The position numbers were made by a program, and so were the translations under genes. Below are positions 23,716 to 35,289 of a stretch of 64,000 nucleotides of DNA, in pieces (position 1 is the stretch's first letter; each line of letters opens with the position of its first letter). The notes under the pieces are model-generated. The model was not told where the DNA came from. It saw nothing but the letters and a program-made list of their open reading frames with translations, and made no database searches. The DNA comes from Hemibagrus wyckioides (Eukaryota > Chordata > Actinopteri > Siluriformes > Bagridae). The stretch is from assembly GCF_019097595.1 (NCBI RefSeq), contig NC_080716.1:10093401-10157400 (forward strand). Reading direction: 5' to 3'.

Positions 23716-26700
23716 CTCTACAGGTCACATTTAATCCCCAATCTGATGGTTCATTTGAACATGCCCAAAGCTGCTAGTCTGTATTAGCATGATGTTTTTA
23801 CATCATTTAAAGGATGAGACATATATCATACATTACAGTATGTTGTTTGAACATGTTGGGATGGTGTTAAAAGAGTCTTGGGTCACGTTCATACTATTCT
23901 GCTTCACACCACACATTCAAGGGTCCATACATGGGCTAGACGTAGTTATTACAGTCTTACACAGACAAGGTCAAAACCAGACAAGGCAAGATCAACACTA
24001 ATAACACTGGATACACAAAGAACGTGGTGATATATACAGTAATATCGGCAATATTGCCTGGAGAAAAAAAGAAGACTAAAAGTAAGGAACTGGAGTAAAC
24101 CGTTATCACAAGCAATCGTTAAATGAAGAGTTAGAAAACATGAAGTTAACTTGAGAAGCTTGAGACAGTCAGGAAAAAAAGAATTTATACAGAATTTCAG
24201 TTGTGCAGAGTTTTTGGAGTTTTGGCATGAATGAAATCTCAGAGACTCAGTCAGTGAGTTCAAATCCTGTTTAGCCACCCTCGGTTGCAGCTCTGGGAGC
24301 CTCGCATCAGAGCCCAGCCAATCCTTCCTACACGTCTACACAAATAGCTAAACCAAACAGCACTAAATCTGTCAGGAAAAAATATCTTAGCTTCAAACTT
24401 GCTAAATATTACACAGCGCTCAGTGAACAGATTTCAAACAGACATAAACACTGCAACCTAGTGTAAAAACCCAGTTCTAAATTTCTTGAACACCAAATTG
24501 AGTAAACACAACATATCTAACCGTTTTCTGTCGCGACCCCAGCACCAGTAAGGCCATGTCATATATTTTATAAGCATATACTGTATATCCTGATGGAAGG
24601 TGATCCTGATAGAGTTTTAAAGCTAATTGCTGATGTTTTATCAGGCCTTTTTTTCAAGCTCCAGCAAAAAAAAAAAATGCTATATTAAGAAGAAGATATT
24701 TCATGTGTCATATGCAAATACTACTATATACGTTATACTGAGTGGAAGACTTTTATCAGAAGCCTTTTTTGTAGACAATATTACAATATGTGAGTTATAA
24801 GCTGTGACCATATTTGTTCTTCGTGTAGAATGTGAGCATAGAAGATAATGTGATGTAAAATAATGTGCCTTAATATTTCAAGCAAAACCTGTAGGAAGTG
24901 TTGATGAAAACTAAAACTAACTGGGTGGTCAAACATTATGTCAGTTATAAATGAAAGGGAGCAGGTCTGGGGGCCATCTGAAGGAATGACTCACACTATT
25001 TGGTCCCTGAGAGGTCTGCACTTGGCTGTGTTATATTTAGCAAGTCCCTCTATCCATCCCTCTTGATCATCCCTTCCAGAGTTACTTTGTCTGCGGTTTC
25101 ATTTTGCACCACCTGCTCCTTCATCTTATCCTCACCAACGCGCTGCTAGAAAACAATAGAAAGTCATATAAATAAATATGCATTAGAAAGTGGAGGAGGT
25201 TGTGGAGGGGCAGAACTGGTGAAAAGAAGAAATAGTGGAGGATGAGTTTCTGAAATTGGTACCACAGGAACAAAAAAGTATTAGCCATAAATGATCTGAT
25301 ATATTGCAGACATGATGAGACATGATGTAAATGTTCATAATATAATACCATTTCTATTTTAAAATCATTGAGGTCACATTTCCCATTCAGTATAAAGGGT
25401 GATTAATCATACCTATTAGTTATCCGCATTATTAATTTATTCCACTGCCCCAAATCCAAAATGAATGAAGTTCGTGACCAAAGGCGAAAGATCATCTTAT
25501 CAATCACAAGTCCACTAAATTACTGTCTCAGGCTGGAGGTCTGCTTTGGGGATGTAACACCGTGCATCTATTATCATAAGACTTATTCTAGCATATAGAC
25601 CTTCAGAAGGAAACACAGCTGATAGTTTGATGCTCTATCCACTGATTAATTAAAGGTTTCCGCAAGAAAAATAAATGCACACTTGATAGCACCCACAAAA
25701 ATATGAACACTGATTAACTAATAGGGTCTAAAGAGGCTTGCATCTTCCAAATGAAGAAAATAACACATTGTCTGGTTTTGCATATTTGCCTTAATGCTTG
25801 TCTCTTTAACATATCTCTATTTTATTTTTCATATTTGTTAGACATGCAGCGATATCACTACCTTATAATTATACATTTTAATTTAAACTACAGCTACGAC
25901 TGTGACATATGGCTGTACTGTATACAAAGTACAAAGTGTTATACCAACTTAATGTCGTAGTGATATAAATTTAGTCAGCCTGTGGGCTGTTTTTACATTT
26001 TTCTTCTAACAAGCTCCCAGTGTTTTGTTGACTAATCTTAATTAAAAAGAACATTTTTAGCAGGTTCATTTAAATTTTCGTATAAAACAGGGTTTCACGA
26101 TCCAGCAATAATAATAATAATAATAATAAGCCATTTTTACATGTTGTCTCCAAGAAAGACAGGGCTGCGAATTAACTTTTCGACTTTTAACTTCTTTTAA
26201 CTGCTTAAAAGATTGGTGAAATTTTGGGGAATTTATTTACCAAAGGTTTATTTTTATTTTTATATTAAACCATTTTCGGTAATGAGTTATTATTTCTTTA
26301 GTAAGAATAGCATGTATGGGTACTTGGATGCTCCCATAAATGGACTGAAAAAGACTCCTTTGTAACAATCTGAGCAATCCTGTTCCCTTAAGCTTTACAT
26401 CACAGGAAGGTTTTTAGGAATGCAAAGAACCTGCACTTAATAACCACTGTCCTTATTAGAAAACGTTAGATATTTCCATGGGTTCTCAAGTGATTTGAAT
26501 ATGTTTTGATTGGTCTGTAATGGTAGTTTAATGACTTGTGTTATTCCTAGTGGTTCTTTGTGATTTATGTCATTTTTCTGACATTAATCATCTACCTGTG
26601 AAAAATAGCTCTAATGTATTCTGGTGGTGTTTAACAGACAAATCTGCTTGTGATTAAGAATGTATGTAATGGCAGTTTTCACATGTTCCTTTATATGTAA

Positions 26701-26824
26701 AATGGTGTGTATAGTTTTTATTGGGTTAGTGGGCCATGGTAAAATAATGTAAGTTAAAGCCTTGTATAATACCTCCTATAACATTTGATTCTTTTTAGCA
26801 GAGTTTTCAGTGACTTTGTTATTC
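23716..26824. other. Non-coding AT-rich stretch
   Basis: No gene or interspersed repeat recognised. A short AAT run lies at 26107-26129. Confidence 0.5.
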
Positions 26825-26985
26825 AGGTGAGTCCTGAGACTATTCCAGTATATACACTGGATGGGATACCAGTTGATCACAAGGTCTCTCTCTCTCTCTC
26901 ATAGACAGACACACACACAGTCACACTGAGAGAATGCCCATACCTACACTGCACACAGACAGTAACAGGAATCTGATGGAAAGAC
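26825..26985 (-). repeat. Dispersed SINE-like repeat, worn copy
   Basis: It has the same block order as the repeats at 55203-55442 and 57241-57473: a GGTGAGTCCTGAGACTATTCC start, ACACTGGATGGGATACCAGT, an ACACA-rich tract, and CACACAGACAGTAACAGGA. The tRNA-like head is missing. Confidence 0.5.
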
Positions 26986-29134
26986 AATTTCCATTATGGT
27001 TCATTATATGATTAAAATCTAATGTTAAAATTTGTTGTGTTTTTTCAGCAGGGTGAACTCATCTCGGGAGCATCTTTGCTACTTCCGCAGCAGTTACACT
27101 TTGCCTTGTTTAATTAAAGGTGCAGGAGTGTAGGTGCAAGGGCCTGCTGAGAAGTGTAACCCTGCCTGCTTCATATATTGCCTCTCATAAACACTTCAGC
27201 TCTCTGAGGACATTTATCACACCTCTCAGGCTTCTCTGCCATCTTTGTAACACTTTACTCAAAGGAAATGCATCTTTTTACAGGTAATTCAGATAGACAG
27301 CCCTACCCCTAGTTTCTTAATCGAAATCCTCTTTGGATAGTGTGCCTAGCTAAGGATCAAATGGCCAGGCAAGCGAGGAAGTGAAAGTGAGGTCAAATAA
27401 TGAAGAAGAAGAAGAAGAAGAAGAAGAAGAAGAAGAAGAAGAAGAATGTAAATAGAAATTCTGATCTCCTGTGAAGTGCAGCAATGACTGGTTGATTTGT
27501 ATGCTAATTGCACTAACACTAATGAATATTATGTAAATAACATGTAAATATGAATATATTCTTATTTTAATATAGTATCATTGTTTTTTTCTAATTAGAA
27601 GGGTTTGAACAGGTTAATATGGAGTAGTTAAAACAAAAATAAAACCTTGCCTCTAGGGAAACAGAAGTAGTAGGAAGAATGGGCTTGAAAATCTCAATGC
27701 ATCTGTGAATTTTGAATCTTACCCCATTTTGAACTGTTCCAAATGCCTGAATAAAATCGCAAATTAAACTGGTTTTGGCTGGAAAATAGATCGCTTGGAA
27801 TTCGGTGAGAAAAATCATCTTCCTTAACTTTTCTATCACTCCCTTTTGTTATTTATGGCAAACTTCCTGTAAAATAGGCCCAGGCACTAGTCACTCATGA
27901 AACTGCTTTAATTCACACAAAATATTTCCTTGCCTACATAAAAAATTCAGTAATGACTTTGGATGGACGCTTATCCTGTGAGGCCAATTTTCTCTGCTTT
28001 ATATCATCATGCAGCACAGTGTTTCAGCTTGTACTAAACAGCTACAACTCCCAGCAGCTCTACACATTCAGGCAACCACAGTCCCGAAGACCCAGTGCTC
28101 TGCAGCTCCAGGGCTTTCATGTCCTTCTTCTTTTAAGTATTGTGCCGTGCATTACTGATTCAAGCACTCAAAATATTTAACAACATGTAACAAATCTGAT
28201 GCAATCAATCGCACCGAGCACTGCATGCTCCTTGCATAACTGCTTAAAGGGTGCTGAACGGACAGCGCCATTTCAGCACCACTATTTTGGAGGGAGAAGG
28301 GCATAGGGGCTGGGAGGATGAATAGAGCACAGCTGGTGGTTGATAATGACTGTGCCTGCTCCTTACCCTCACACAGAAGACGAGAGTATAAAAGGGTGCC
28401 ATGGCTGCAGCAGGGTGAGCAGATTCTGTCTACCAATTGATGTTGTGTGTGGGCTGTCTCTCCATTATAGGGGCTGACAGCAAGGCTCACCTTCTGTGTC
28501 ACACTGAAAGAGCTCTTCCCTAGCACCTGCAAGAACATCCCAGATCTCTTGATGCCTGCCTTCCTGCCTGCCAGCCAGCACCATTATGCCTACCCCATGA
28601 AACCTAATGAAACACACTTTCCTATTCACACCACCTATGCCATGACCTCACACTTCTTCTTCACCCTAAGAAAATAAAATCTTTTAACAATCCTTTTGTG
28701 CAGTCTGTGTTCTATATTCATGAATAAAGCTACTCATGGCTATACCATAAACATTACAATAATGCTCCAAAATGCCAGCAAGGAGGGAAAAAAACAGAAC
28801 TTATGTAATATAATCCATGAAACCGTAAGTGACTGGCAGCAGAAGAAGACAACTTGAATGTGCCCTCTGCCGGTTTGGAGAGAATTGTCCATGATGACAA
28901 CTGTGACAGAATAAGAGAATTTCTACTGATTGTTCAAGTTGTTTACATTCTATTTCTAAAAAAAGGTAACACCACTAGGGCTCTATCAGCATGTACCTGC
29001 AAGATGATTTCATCACACCAACAAACCCACAGTGAAACAATGACACAGCATGAGAATCGCAAGAAAGTGCAACATCAAACAGAGAAAGACTGTGGCCCTT
29101 CTGTCTGTATGGTTGCATTCCATTTATTTTTACC
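26986..29134. other. Non-coding stretch with a possible promoter-like or LTR-like segment
   Basis: No gene recognised. 28200-28720 has a different, more GC-balanced texture. GAGTATAAAAGGG (28384-28396) looks like a TATA box and AATAAAAT (28674-28681) like a polyadenylation signal, which is the layout of a solo LTR. I could not find convincing TG...CA ends or a target-site duplication. Confidence 0.3.
27402..27446. repeat. (GAA)15 microsatellite
   Basis: Fifteen perfect GAA units. Confidence 0.95.
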
Positions 29135-29560
29135 GCCCCTGTGTCTCTTAAAAATCACTTTCCCTTTGTCTCTCAAAAATCACAGCCCCTCTGTTTCTCA
29201 AGAATAACAGCCTCTCTGTCAATCCAGGATCATAGCATCTCTGTCTCTTAAAAATTGCAGCCTCTTTCTCTGTAAAGGTTCACAGCCCCTCTGTTTCTAC
29301 CCCTGTCACTCAAGGATCACACCCCCTCTGTCTCTCAGTGATCACAGCCCCTCTGTTTTTTAAGGATGCCAACCCCTCTGTCATTTAGCCTTTCTCTCTC
29401 TCAAAATTTGAAGCTTATCTGTTTCCTTATGATCACAGCCCCACTGTATCTCAAAATTGGAATCCCTCTGCCTCTCAATGGTAGAAGCCCCTCTTCCTCT
29501 CAAAAATCTCAACCCCCTGTCTCTCAATGATCACAGCCCCACTGTCACCCAAGAGTTGCA
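29135..29560. repeat. Degenerate 25-bp minisatellite, about 18 units
   Basis: Successive units begin GCCCCTCTGTCTCTCAA and end near GATCACA. I can segment 18 of them: most are 23-26 bases with a modal length of 25, and two are shortened to 14-16 bases. Units differ from one another at several positions, so the array is old. There is no spacer structure of the CRISPR kind and no continuous open frame. Confidence 0.85.
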
Positions 29561-30847
29561 AAGCTTAAGGAACAATGATGCCATGATGGGAGCAATGACA
29601 TGTTCCTAGGACTTAAGTTAGGTCTTAACTAATGGCATCATTGGAATGTATAAATCACTACAACCACAACATATGAATCTGTATGGCCCAACAGCTTACT
29701 TCATTTCTAGGGCAACTGGACTCTGCCTTTCACTTTAGCTTTAAAATTTTCTATCAATCTAATACAAATTATACCATAGCAGATATTCTGACTTTTTAGC
29801 CTTTTCTAGTCCTACAGTAATACGGGACTAAATCCCAGATTCATAAGGAGGGGGTGGCTGGTCTTTGGGAATAACCTGGCTGGCTAAATGGTCTTTTATT
29901 TTGGACAATGTGATCCAGCTCCTTCATGAGTGTTTAATTAAGCACTCGAGACTGTTCAGCCATGCTGTAGTAAAGAGCAACATATCTCAGTATCCCTGTG
30001 GCAAAACACAACCCATGGACACAACCCACTGAGTCCTATTATTTGGGCCCACACCACCCTGGTCGTGGGAAATTCTAAAACAATACACAGTCTGCATTTG
30101 CTAATTTAAAAATATCAGAGGCAATCCCTTGATACTCACATACAACAATATGTGTTGTCACAGGCAGTTTTTGCCCAGTCACCTCGCCTCCTGCTAACTG
30201 GCACTTTGGCAGAAACAGGGATCCAGCATTGGTTTCATTACTATGGGCTGCTGAAGAAAAATGTGCCTGACCAATTATAACAGTTTGCTTTATAGGTGTG
30301 ACAAGGCATTACCTTGATATTCCCTGTCAGTAAAAAATAAAAAAGAATTTTAGAATTGTAAAACATAATAATAAATGATAAAACACAATTGTAATGTAAA
30401 GTTTGTTTGACTATGTAAGACAATGTTTGGGAGGATGCCATATCCAAATACTCTGAATGCACTGTTCAATAAAAATGAAGAGAATCAGAGCCTCTATATC
30501 AATTTTAAAATGAAAACAATAGCATTATACCGCCTCATTTTTTAAAACCCATTCATAGAAAGTAAGATGTGGGATGTGGTAGCTTAGTGGTCTGTATAAA
30601 GGTGTCTGTTAAATGCCATGCGCGTAATGAAAGTATGGTGTCTTTTGGGTCTGCATCAAAGTTACATATTTTAAGTTGGCAGATTTAATAAAAGTTAGTT
30701 TATGATAAATGTTACCTAATGTTCTTTTGCAACAGATTTCAACAACAGGTAAACAGATATTAACAACCTCTCCCAGTGTAAATAATTAGAAAAAATCATA
30801 CATAAATACACACACACACACACACACACTCACAAATATCCTAACCT
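29561..30847. other. Non-coding stretch
   Basis: No gene recognised. A worn SINE trace (GGTAGCTTAGTGGTCTGTAT, then GGTGTCTGTTAAATGCCATG) lies at about 30577-30620, apparently a head joined directly to a tail. A CA run lies at 30808-30829. Confidence 0.45.
30808..30829. repeat. (CA)n microsatellite
   Basis: About 11 CA units. Confidence 0.93.
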
Positions 30848-31076
30848 AGTGGTGGTTCAATGTTTAAGCCTCAGGGGTTGTTGATCAGAATGTCAGGATT
30901 CAAGCCCCGGCTTTTGCCCAACTGCCCTTGAGCAAGGCCCTTAACCCTCTCTGCTTCAGGGGTTCTATATTATGGCTGACACTGTCCTCTAACCCCTACT
31001 TCCTAATGAGGTGGGATATGGAAATCATTTCTCTGTGCTGTAATGTATATATAACACATAAATAAAGGCTTCTTCT
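30848..31076 (+). mobile_element. tRNA-derived SINE, copy 1
   Basis: The head shows a worn polymerase III A box (GTGGTTCAATG) and a B box (GGATTCAAGCC at 30896-30906). The body carries GCCCTTGAGCAAGGCCCTTA and CTCTGCTTCAGGGG. The tail ends AATAAAGGCTTCTTCT. The same head, body and tail occur at 32186-32441, which shows that this is one SINE family. Body phrases of this type are typical of fish Mermaid/V-type SINEs. The family name is inference. Confidence 0.8.
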
Positions 31077-31482
31077 AAATGTCATGTGAAACAACCTAAG
31101 TAAACACAAACTTTAACATTTCTTCTGCTACAATCCCTGCAGTAAGGTCTTATTGTATATTTTATGAGAACAGTGTCATATAACGATAAAATAGAATGTT
31201 TTGTAACCAGTACTGGAACTCTTCTCTGACTGAGAATGAGAATTTAGTGATATTTACAAATTAGCAGTTTGTGAGTACAAGGATATTCATTATACATATT
31301 CAGAATTCTGTATTAATAACTGCAACCTTACATTGTTTTTAGACAAAAGGAACAAATGTAAACCAAGATTTTAAGGGTACATCAGCCCACATTTTTCACA
31401 CTGTAAATTGTTTCATACACAATTGTATGTTGCTGTATAATTATAATTATAATTTTTATTAATCATGCATCTGGCCAACATA
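31077..31482. other. Non-coding stretch
   Basis: Nothing recognised. Confidence 0.5.
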
Positions 31483-31961
31483 CACTATATGGAACACTTG
31501 ACCATCACACTCATATGTGCTCTTTCACCCCATTCCAGATTTAATTCCCCATTGCCGTTATAATAGCTGCCACTCTTCTGGAAAGACTTTTCAATACATT
31601 TTAGAGTGTGAATGTGGGAATTTACCCATTCGGCTGTAAGAGCGTAAGTGAGTCTAGACACTAATGTCATTCAAGAAGACTTGAGGCACATCAGCATTCC
31701 AATTCATCCCAAAGGTGTTCAGTTGGGTTGAGGTCAGAGCTCTTTGCAGGAAACTCAAGTTCTTTCACATCACACTTGGCAAACCATGCCTTCATGGAAC
31801 TCATTTTGTGCCACTTACTTCTATGGAAGGTAAATTGTAATGCCACAGCATACAAAGACATTCTAAACAATTCTGTGCTTTCAGATTTGTGACAACATTT
31901 TGGGGAAGGCCTACACATGGTTGTGATTCTCAGGTGTCCACAAACATTTGGCAGTGTAGTG
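31483..31961 (-). mobile_element. Short non-autonomous Tc1-like element family D, copy 1
   Basis: The inverted repeats CACTATATGGAACACTTGAC (31483) and the matching right end ACATTTGGCAGTGTAGTG (to 31961) sit between TA dinucleotides. At 479 bp it is internally deleted. The copy at 41074-41543 has nearly the same length and the same pieces joined, so this deletion product itself seems to have multiplied. The minus-strand remnant still reads [15 protein letters not shown], the block with the third catalytic residue, but the rest of the catalytic domain is gone. Confidence 0.88.
31691..31918 (-). pseudogene. Tc1 family D transposase remnant
   Basis: This is a 75-codon minus-strand frame. Its C-terminal part (AWFAKCDVKELEFPAKSSDL followed by NPTEHLWDEL) is the third catalytic region of a Tc1 transposase. 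Its N-terminal part is a frameshifted, unrelated-looking join. The DNA-binding domain and the first two catalytic aspartates are absent, so no enzyme could result. Confidence 0.75.
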
Positions 31962-32114
31962 TATTTTTATTTGTTAATCATAAACTGCACTCTCTGTTCA
32001 AAATGAAACTCTAGTTTGGTGAATCTGTGGTTGTTTAATTTGGCAGTTCATACTGCACCCCAGTTTGTACAATTTTGTGCTTCTATTCCATAACATTCAG
32101 CAACAATCTTTGGA

Positions 32115-32160
32115 CTGTTGACATGTTATAACATGAAAGAAACCATAAACATGTCAACAG
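32115..32160. repeat. Perfect 13-bp inverted repeat
   Basis: CTGTTGACATGTT (32115-32127) and AACATGTCAACAG (32148-32160) are exact reverse complements separated by 20 bases. The hairpin lies 25 bases before the SINE at 32186. No gene or terminator context explains it. Confidence 0.9.
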
Positions 32161-32185
32161 TTTTGAGCACTGGGATTGAATATAT

Positions 32186-32441
32186 GGGCAGTGGTAGCTC
32201 AAGTGCTTAAGGCTCTGAGTTGTTGATCAAGTTAAGGTTCAAGCCCAAGCACTGCCAAGCTGCCACCATTGGGCCCTTGAGCAAAGCCCTTAACCCTGTC
32301 TGCTCCAGGCATGGAGCATGGAGACCCTGTAGCATGGAGATCCTGCACTCTGACCCTAACTTCCAAAGCTGGCATATATGAAGCAAAGAATTTGACTGTT
32401 CTGTATGTATAATGTATGTGACAAAAAATAAAGGCTTCTTC
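32186..32441 (+). mobile_element. tRNA-derived SINE, copy 2
   Basis: The head is GGGCAGTGGTAGCTCAAGTG, with A box TGGTAGCTCAAGTG and a well-preserved B box AGGTTCAAGCCC (32235-32246). The body is GGGCCCTTGAGCAAAGCCCT and TGTCTGCTCCAGGCA, and the tail is AATAAAGGCTTCTTCTTCC. A short internal duplication, GCATGGAGACCCTGTA then GCATGGAGATCCTG, lies at about 32316-32347. It is of the same family as 30848-31076 and better preserved at the promoter. Confidence 0.85.
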
Positions 32442-32599
32442 TTCCAAATTTCAAATTTCCTCAGCAGATTGCTGAGTTTAGGAGCTCATTATGGACTACT
32501 TTTGATGATAATGTGCTAAAATCTATCACTACTAACACTTCTAAATTTATAAAATTAATTGATTTATAAATTTAGACATTTCAATTAGTTAAGTCTTAC

Positions 32600-32616
32600 A
32601 GCATTATCATAGTGTT
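32600..32616. repeat. Target-site duplication of RTE LINE, left copy
   Basis: AGCATTATCATAGTGTT, identical to 33828-33844. Confidence 0.9.
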
Positions 32617-33809
32617 CTTCTTCTTCTTTCGGCTTTTCCCTTCAGGGGTCGCCACAGCAAATCGTCTCTCTCTCTCCACCTATCCCTCTCTTCTGCATCC
32701 TCAACACTTACACCCACTAGCTTCATATCCTCATTTATTACATCCATATACCTCCTCTTTGGCATTCCTCTTTGCCTCCTGCCTGGCAGCTCCATGTCCA
32801 ACATTCTCCTACCAATATACTCACTCTCCCTCCTCTGGACATGTCCAAACCATCTTAATCTGGCCTCCCTAACTTTGTCCCCCAAATGTCCACCATGAGC
32901 TGTCCATCTGTACTCGTTCCTAATCCTGTCCAACCGTGTCACTCCCAAAGAGAACCTCAACATCTTCAGCTCTGCTACCTCCAGCTCTGACTCCTGTCTC
33001 TGTCTCAGTGATACTGTCTCTAAACCATACAGCATGGCTGTATGTCTCACCACTGTCCTGTACACCTTCCCCTTGATTCTCGCTGATATTTTTCTATCAC
33101 ACAGAACTCCCGACACCTTTCTCCACCCATTCCAACCTGCCTGCACTCGCTTCTTTACCTCTTTCCCACACTCTCCATTACTCTGGACTATTGACCCCAA
33201 GTACTTAAACTCCTGTACCTTCTTCACCTCTTCACCCTGTAATCTTACTGTTCCACTTCCCTCCCTGTCATTCACACACATGTACTCAGTCTTACTACCA
33301 CTGACTTTCAGTCCTCTTCTCTGCAAACATCATTGTCCAAGGAGACTCCTATCTGACCTCCTCTGACAACTGGTCCATCACCATAGCAAACAGGAAGGGG
33401 CTCAGAGATCCCTGATGCAGTCCCACCTCCACTCTGAACTCCTCTGTCTGCCTGCTCTGCTACTCCTGACTTCCTCATACAGTACCACAGCTCTTCTCTA
33501 CAAACACACAATGCAACTCTCTCTGACCATCCCTATACTTCTCCATCAACATTCTCAGAGAAAAATTGCATCTGTTGTGCTCTTTCTGGGCATGAAGCCA
33601 TACTGCTGCTCACAAATTTCCACTACCTTCCTTAACCTAGCTTCCACTACTCTTTCCCATAGCTTCATTGTATGGCTCATCAACTTTATCCCCCTATAGT
33701 TGCTGCAATTCTGCACGTCACCCTTATTCTTAAAGATCAGCACTAATACACTTCTTCTCCATTCCTCAGGCATCTTCTCACTCTCTAAAACCCTGTTAAA
33801 CATTATCAT
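32617..33809 (-). pseudogene. RTE-like reverse transcriptase pseudogene
   Basis: Two good segments remain. 33555-33809 encodes the finger region (MPEEWRRSVLVLIFKNKGDV, then SNYRGIKLMSHTMKLWERVV and QYGFMPRKSTTDAIF). 32607-33326 encodes the thumb and C-terminal domain (SKTEYMCVND, VQEFKYLGSIVQSNGECGKE, LRWFGHVQRRESEYIGRRML). Between them 33327-33554 is a patchwork with three gaps. The LEKAYDRVP segment with the first catalytic aspartate is missing, the middle region is shortened, and TMMFA runs straight into later sequence so that the FADD catalytic pair is deleted. The enzyme is therefore dead despite 239 uninterrupted C-terminal codons. Confidence 0.87.
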
Positions 33810-33827
33810 TAAGCATTATTACTATTA
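32617..33827 (-). mobile_element. RTE-like LINE, 5'-truncated and internally deleted
   Basis: This non-LTR retrotransposon fragment is in minus orientation and flanked by an exact 17-bp target-site duplication (32600-32616 and 33828-33844). The 3' end at the left reads, on the coding strand, GCTGTGGCGACCCCTGAAGG, then AAAAGCCGAAAG and a GAA-rich tail. The right end stops within the reverse transcriptase, so the copy is 5'-truncated, the usual result of target-primed reverse transcription. The protein is of the RTE type common in fishes. Confidence 0.9.
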
Positions 33828-33844
33828 AGCATTATCATAGTGTT
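33828..33844. repeat. Target-site duplication of RTE LINE, right copy
   Basis: AGCATTATCATAGTGTT, identical to 32600-32616. Related imperfect copies of CATTATCATT occur just inside the element's right end. Confidence 0.9.
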
Positions 33845-33893
33845 AAGGTAGTTAATTAATGTTTGACATCTAGTTTATTTATTTGAAGCATTT

Positions 33894-34167
33894 TTTTTTT
33901 ACAGCAGACTGGATTATTTCTTTCACATATAAACTGAATTTCAGATAGCTCCCTACTGCCTACATAAGTGCACTACATTTAGAATGAAAACTGGCTTCCA
34001 CAGTCTGGGTACTTCTGACTCACTTACTGCTTCTGTCGATAGTTCCACATGGATATCCTAAGGATTTTCTCAGTTTTGACAAAACATATTCTTTATTCAT
34101 GGGATTATCTCAACTGGATACTGTAGACCTCTTCATAAAATTGCTGCTGTAATCAAAAAGACTTTTA
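33894..34167 (+). repeat. Dispersed repeat module A, copy 1
   Basis: Matches 34975-35220 through shared blocks such as CTCCCTACTGCCTACATAAG, ACATGGATATCCTAAGGATT and GTAGACCTCTT/GTAAACCTCTT. It is directly followed by module B copy 1. The function and class of the repeat are not recognised. Confidence 0.75.
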
Positions 34168-34169
34168 TA

Positions 34170-34430
34170 CCCATACCAGACCTCAAACTTAAAATATATA
34201 TTTTTTTTATTTCCAGAAACACTTGATCTGAATGATCTTTTTATGAATGGCCTTTGCACATTTGATATTCTATATAATATGTATCTTTGTAGGACCTTTA
34301 TAAGTTTACAGTCTTAGTTTAACATTTGAAATGTTAAAAAGCCGAGTGATTATGTCCATTAAATGTTTTTAAATATTTAAATACGGCTATAGTGAAGGTA
34401 ATTAAGAATACATCTTGTTCATTTTCAGGA

Positions 34431-34482
<52 letters not shown>

Positions 34483-34640
34483 TTATATATTCAGTCTTAC
34501 AAGATTCAATATGCATAATTATGGGGCTATTACATAATAGGAAATTATTATTTGTCTTGACATTCACATTTCAGTCCTTACAAATTGGAATTGTGAGTAT
34601 ATTAGATCTTACTTTTGTGTTTAGTTCATTAACAGTGACA
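34170..34640 (+). repeat. Dispersed repeat module B, copy 1
   Basis: Matches 36612-36990: TTTGATATTCTATATAAT, GTGATTATGTCCAT, TATTCAGTCTT and TAATTATG blocks occur in the same order. This copy has an AT microsatellite (34435-34476) at a position where the other copy has TTTTATT. Confidence 0.75.
34435..34476. repeat. (AT)n microsatellite
   Basis: About 21 AT units, inside module B copy 1. Confidence 0.95.
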
Positions 34641-34974
34641 GTAGAAAAGGAAATAAGAGCCATGTACAGTATTTATATAGATAACATCTAATGGAACAGT
34701 GGATTTTCTAAATATACCAGCATAAACACCAGCATTTAAAGATGTTAGCTTATGTTTCTGGTGACCACTATTGTGTCGGACATTATTGTAAGTACTACAT
34801 TACTACAACACCCTTTTTAAGCCTATGCTGTTTAGGGGGTGTGACCCTCTGTGACCCTTTTTAAGTCATTAGATCAATAGAAACTTTATTCAAACCATCA
34901 GAGACAATGTCATGTCAAACATCTTTCAATTATATGACTGAGTCATTTCTACTCGTAGATGGGATGCAAAGATA

Positions 34975-35220
34975 TTTTTACAGCAGCTAAATTAACTAAA
35001 CCATAAACTGGATTCCAAATATCTCCCTACTGCCTACATAAGTGTGCTACTATTTAGTCTGAAACCTGGCTTCTGCAGCCAAGTCATTCTGACTCATTTA
35101 CTGATTCTGTGGATGGTCTCACATGGATATCCTAAGGATTTTGACCAAAACTCACTCAGAGGATTATCTCTACTGTAAACCTCTTGCAAATTAAAGCTGC
35201 TCTAATCCAAATGACCTTAA
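34975..35220 (+). repeat. Dispersed repeat module A, copy 2
   Basis: Second copy of module A, without module B next to it. The L2-like 3' tail at 35290-35570 follows, and module B reappears only at 36612. Confidence 0.75.
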
Positions 35221-35289
35221 TATTCGAAGTTTCTATCCTTTCAACACAATTAGTATTGTTTCATTTTATAGTATACAACTGTCAAGATT

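Noticed and set aside
28152..28538. 128-codon minus-strand frame
   Set aside because: It lies on the opposite strand to the TATA-like and polyadenylation-like signals and has no motif.
29135..29560. CRISPR-like array
   Set aside because: Units are contiguous without spacers and diverge from one another. It is a eukaryotic minisatellite.
30848..32441. Functional tRNA genes at the A/B-box matches
   Set aside because: The sequences continue into conserved SINE bodies and tails and cannot fold as complete tRNAs.
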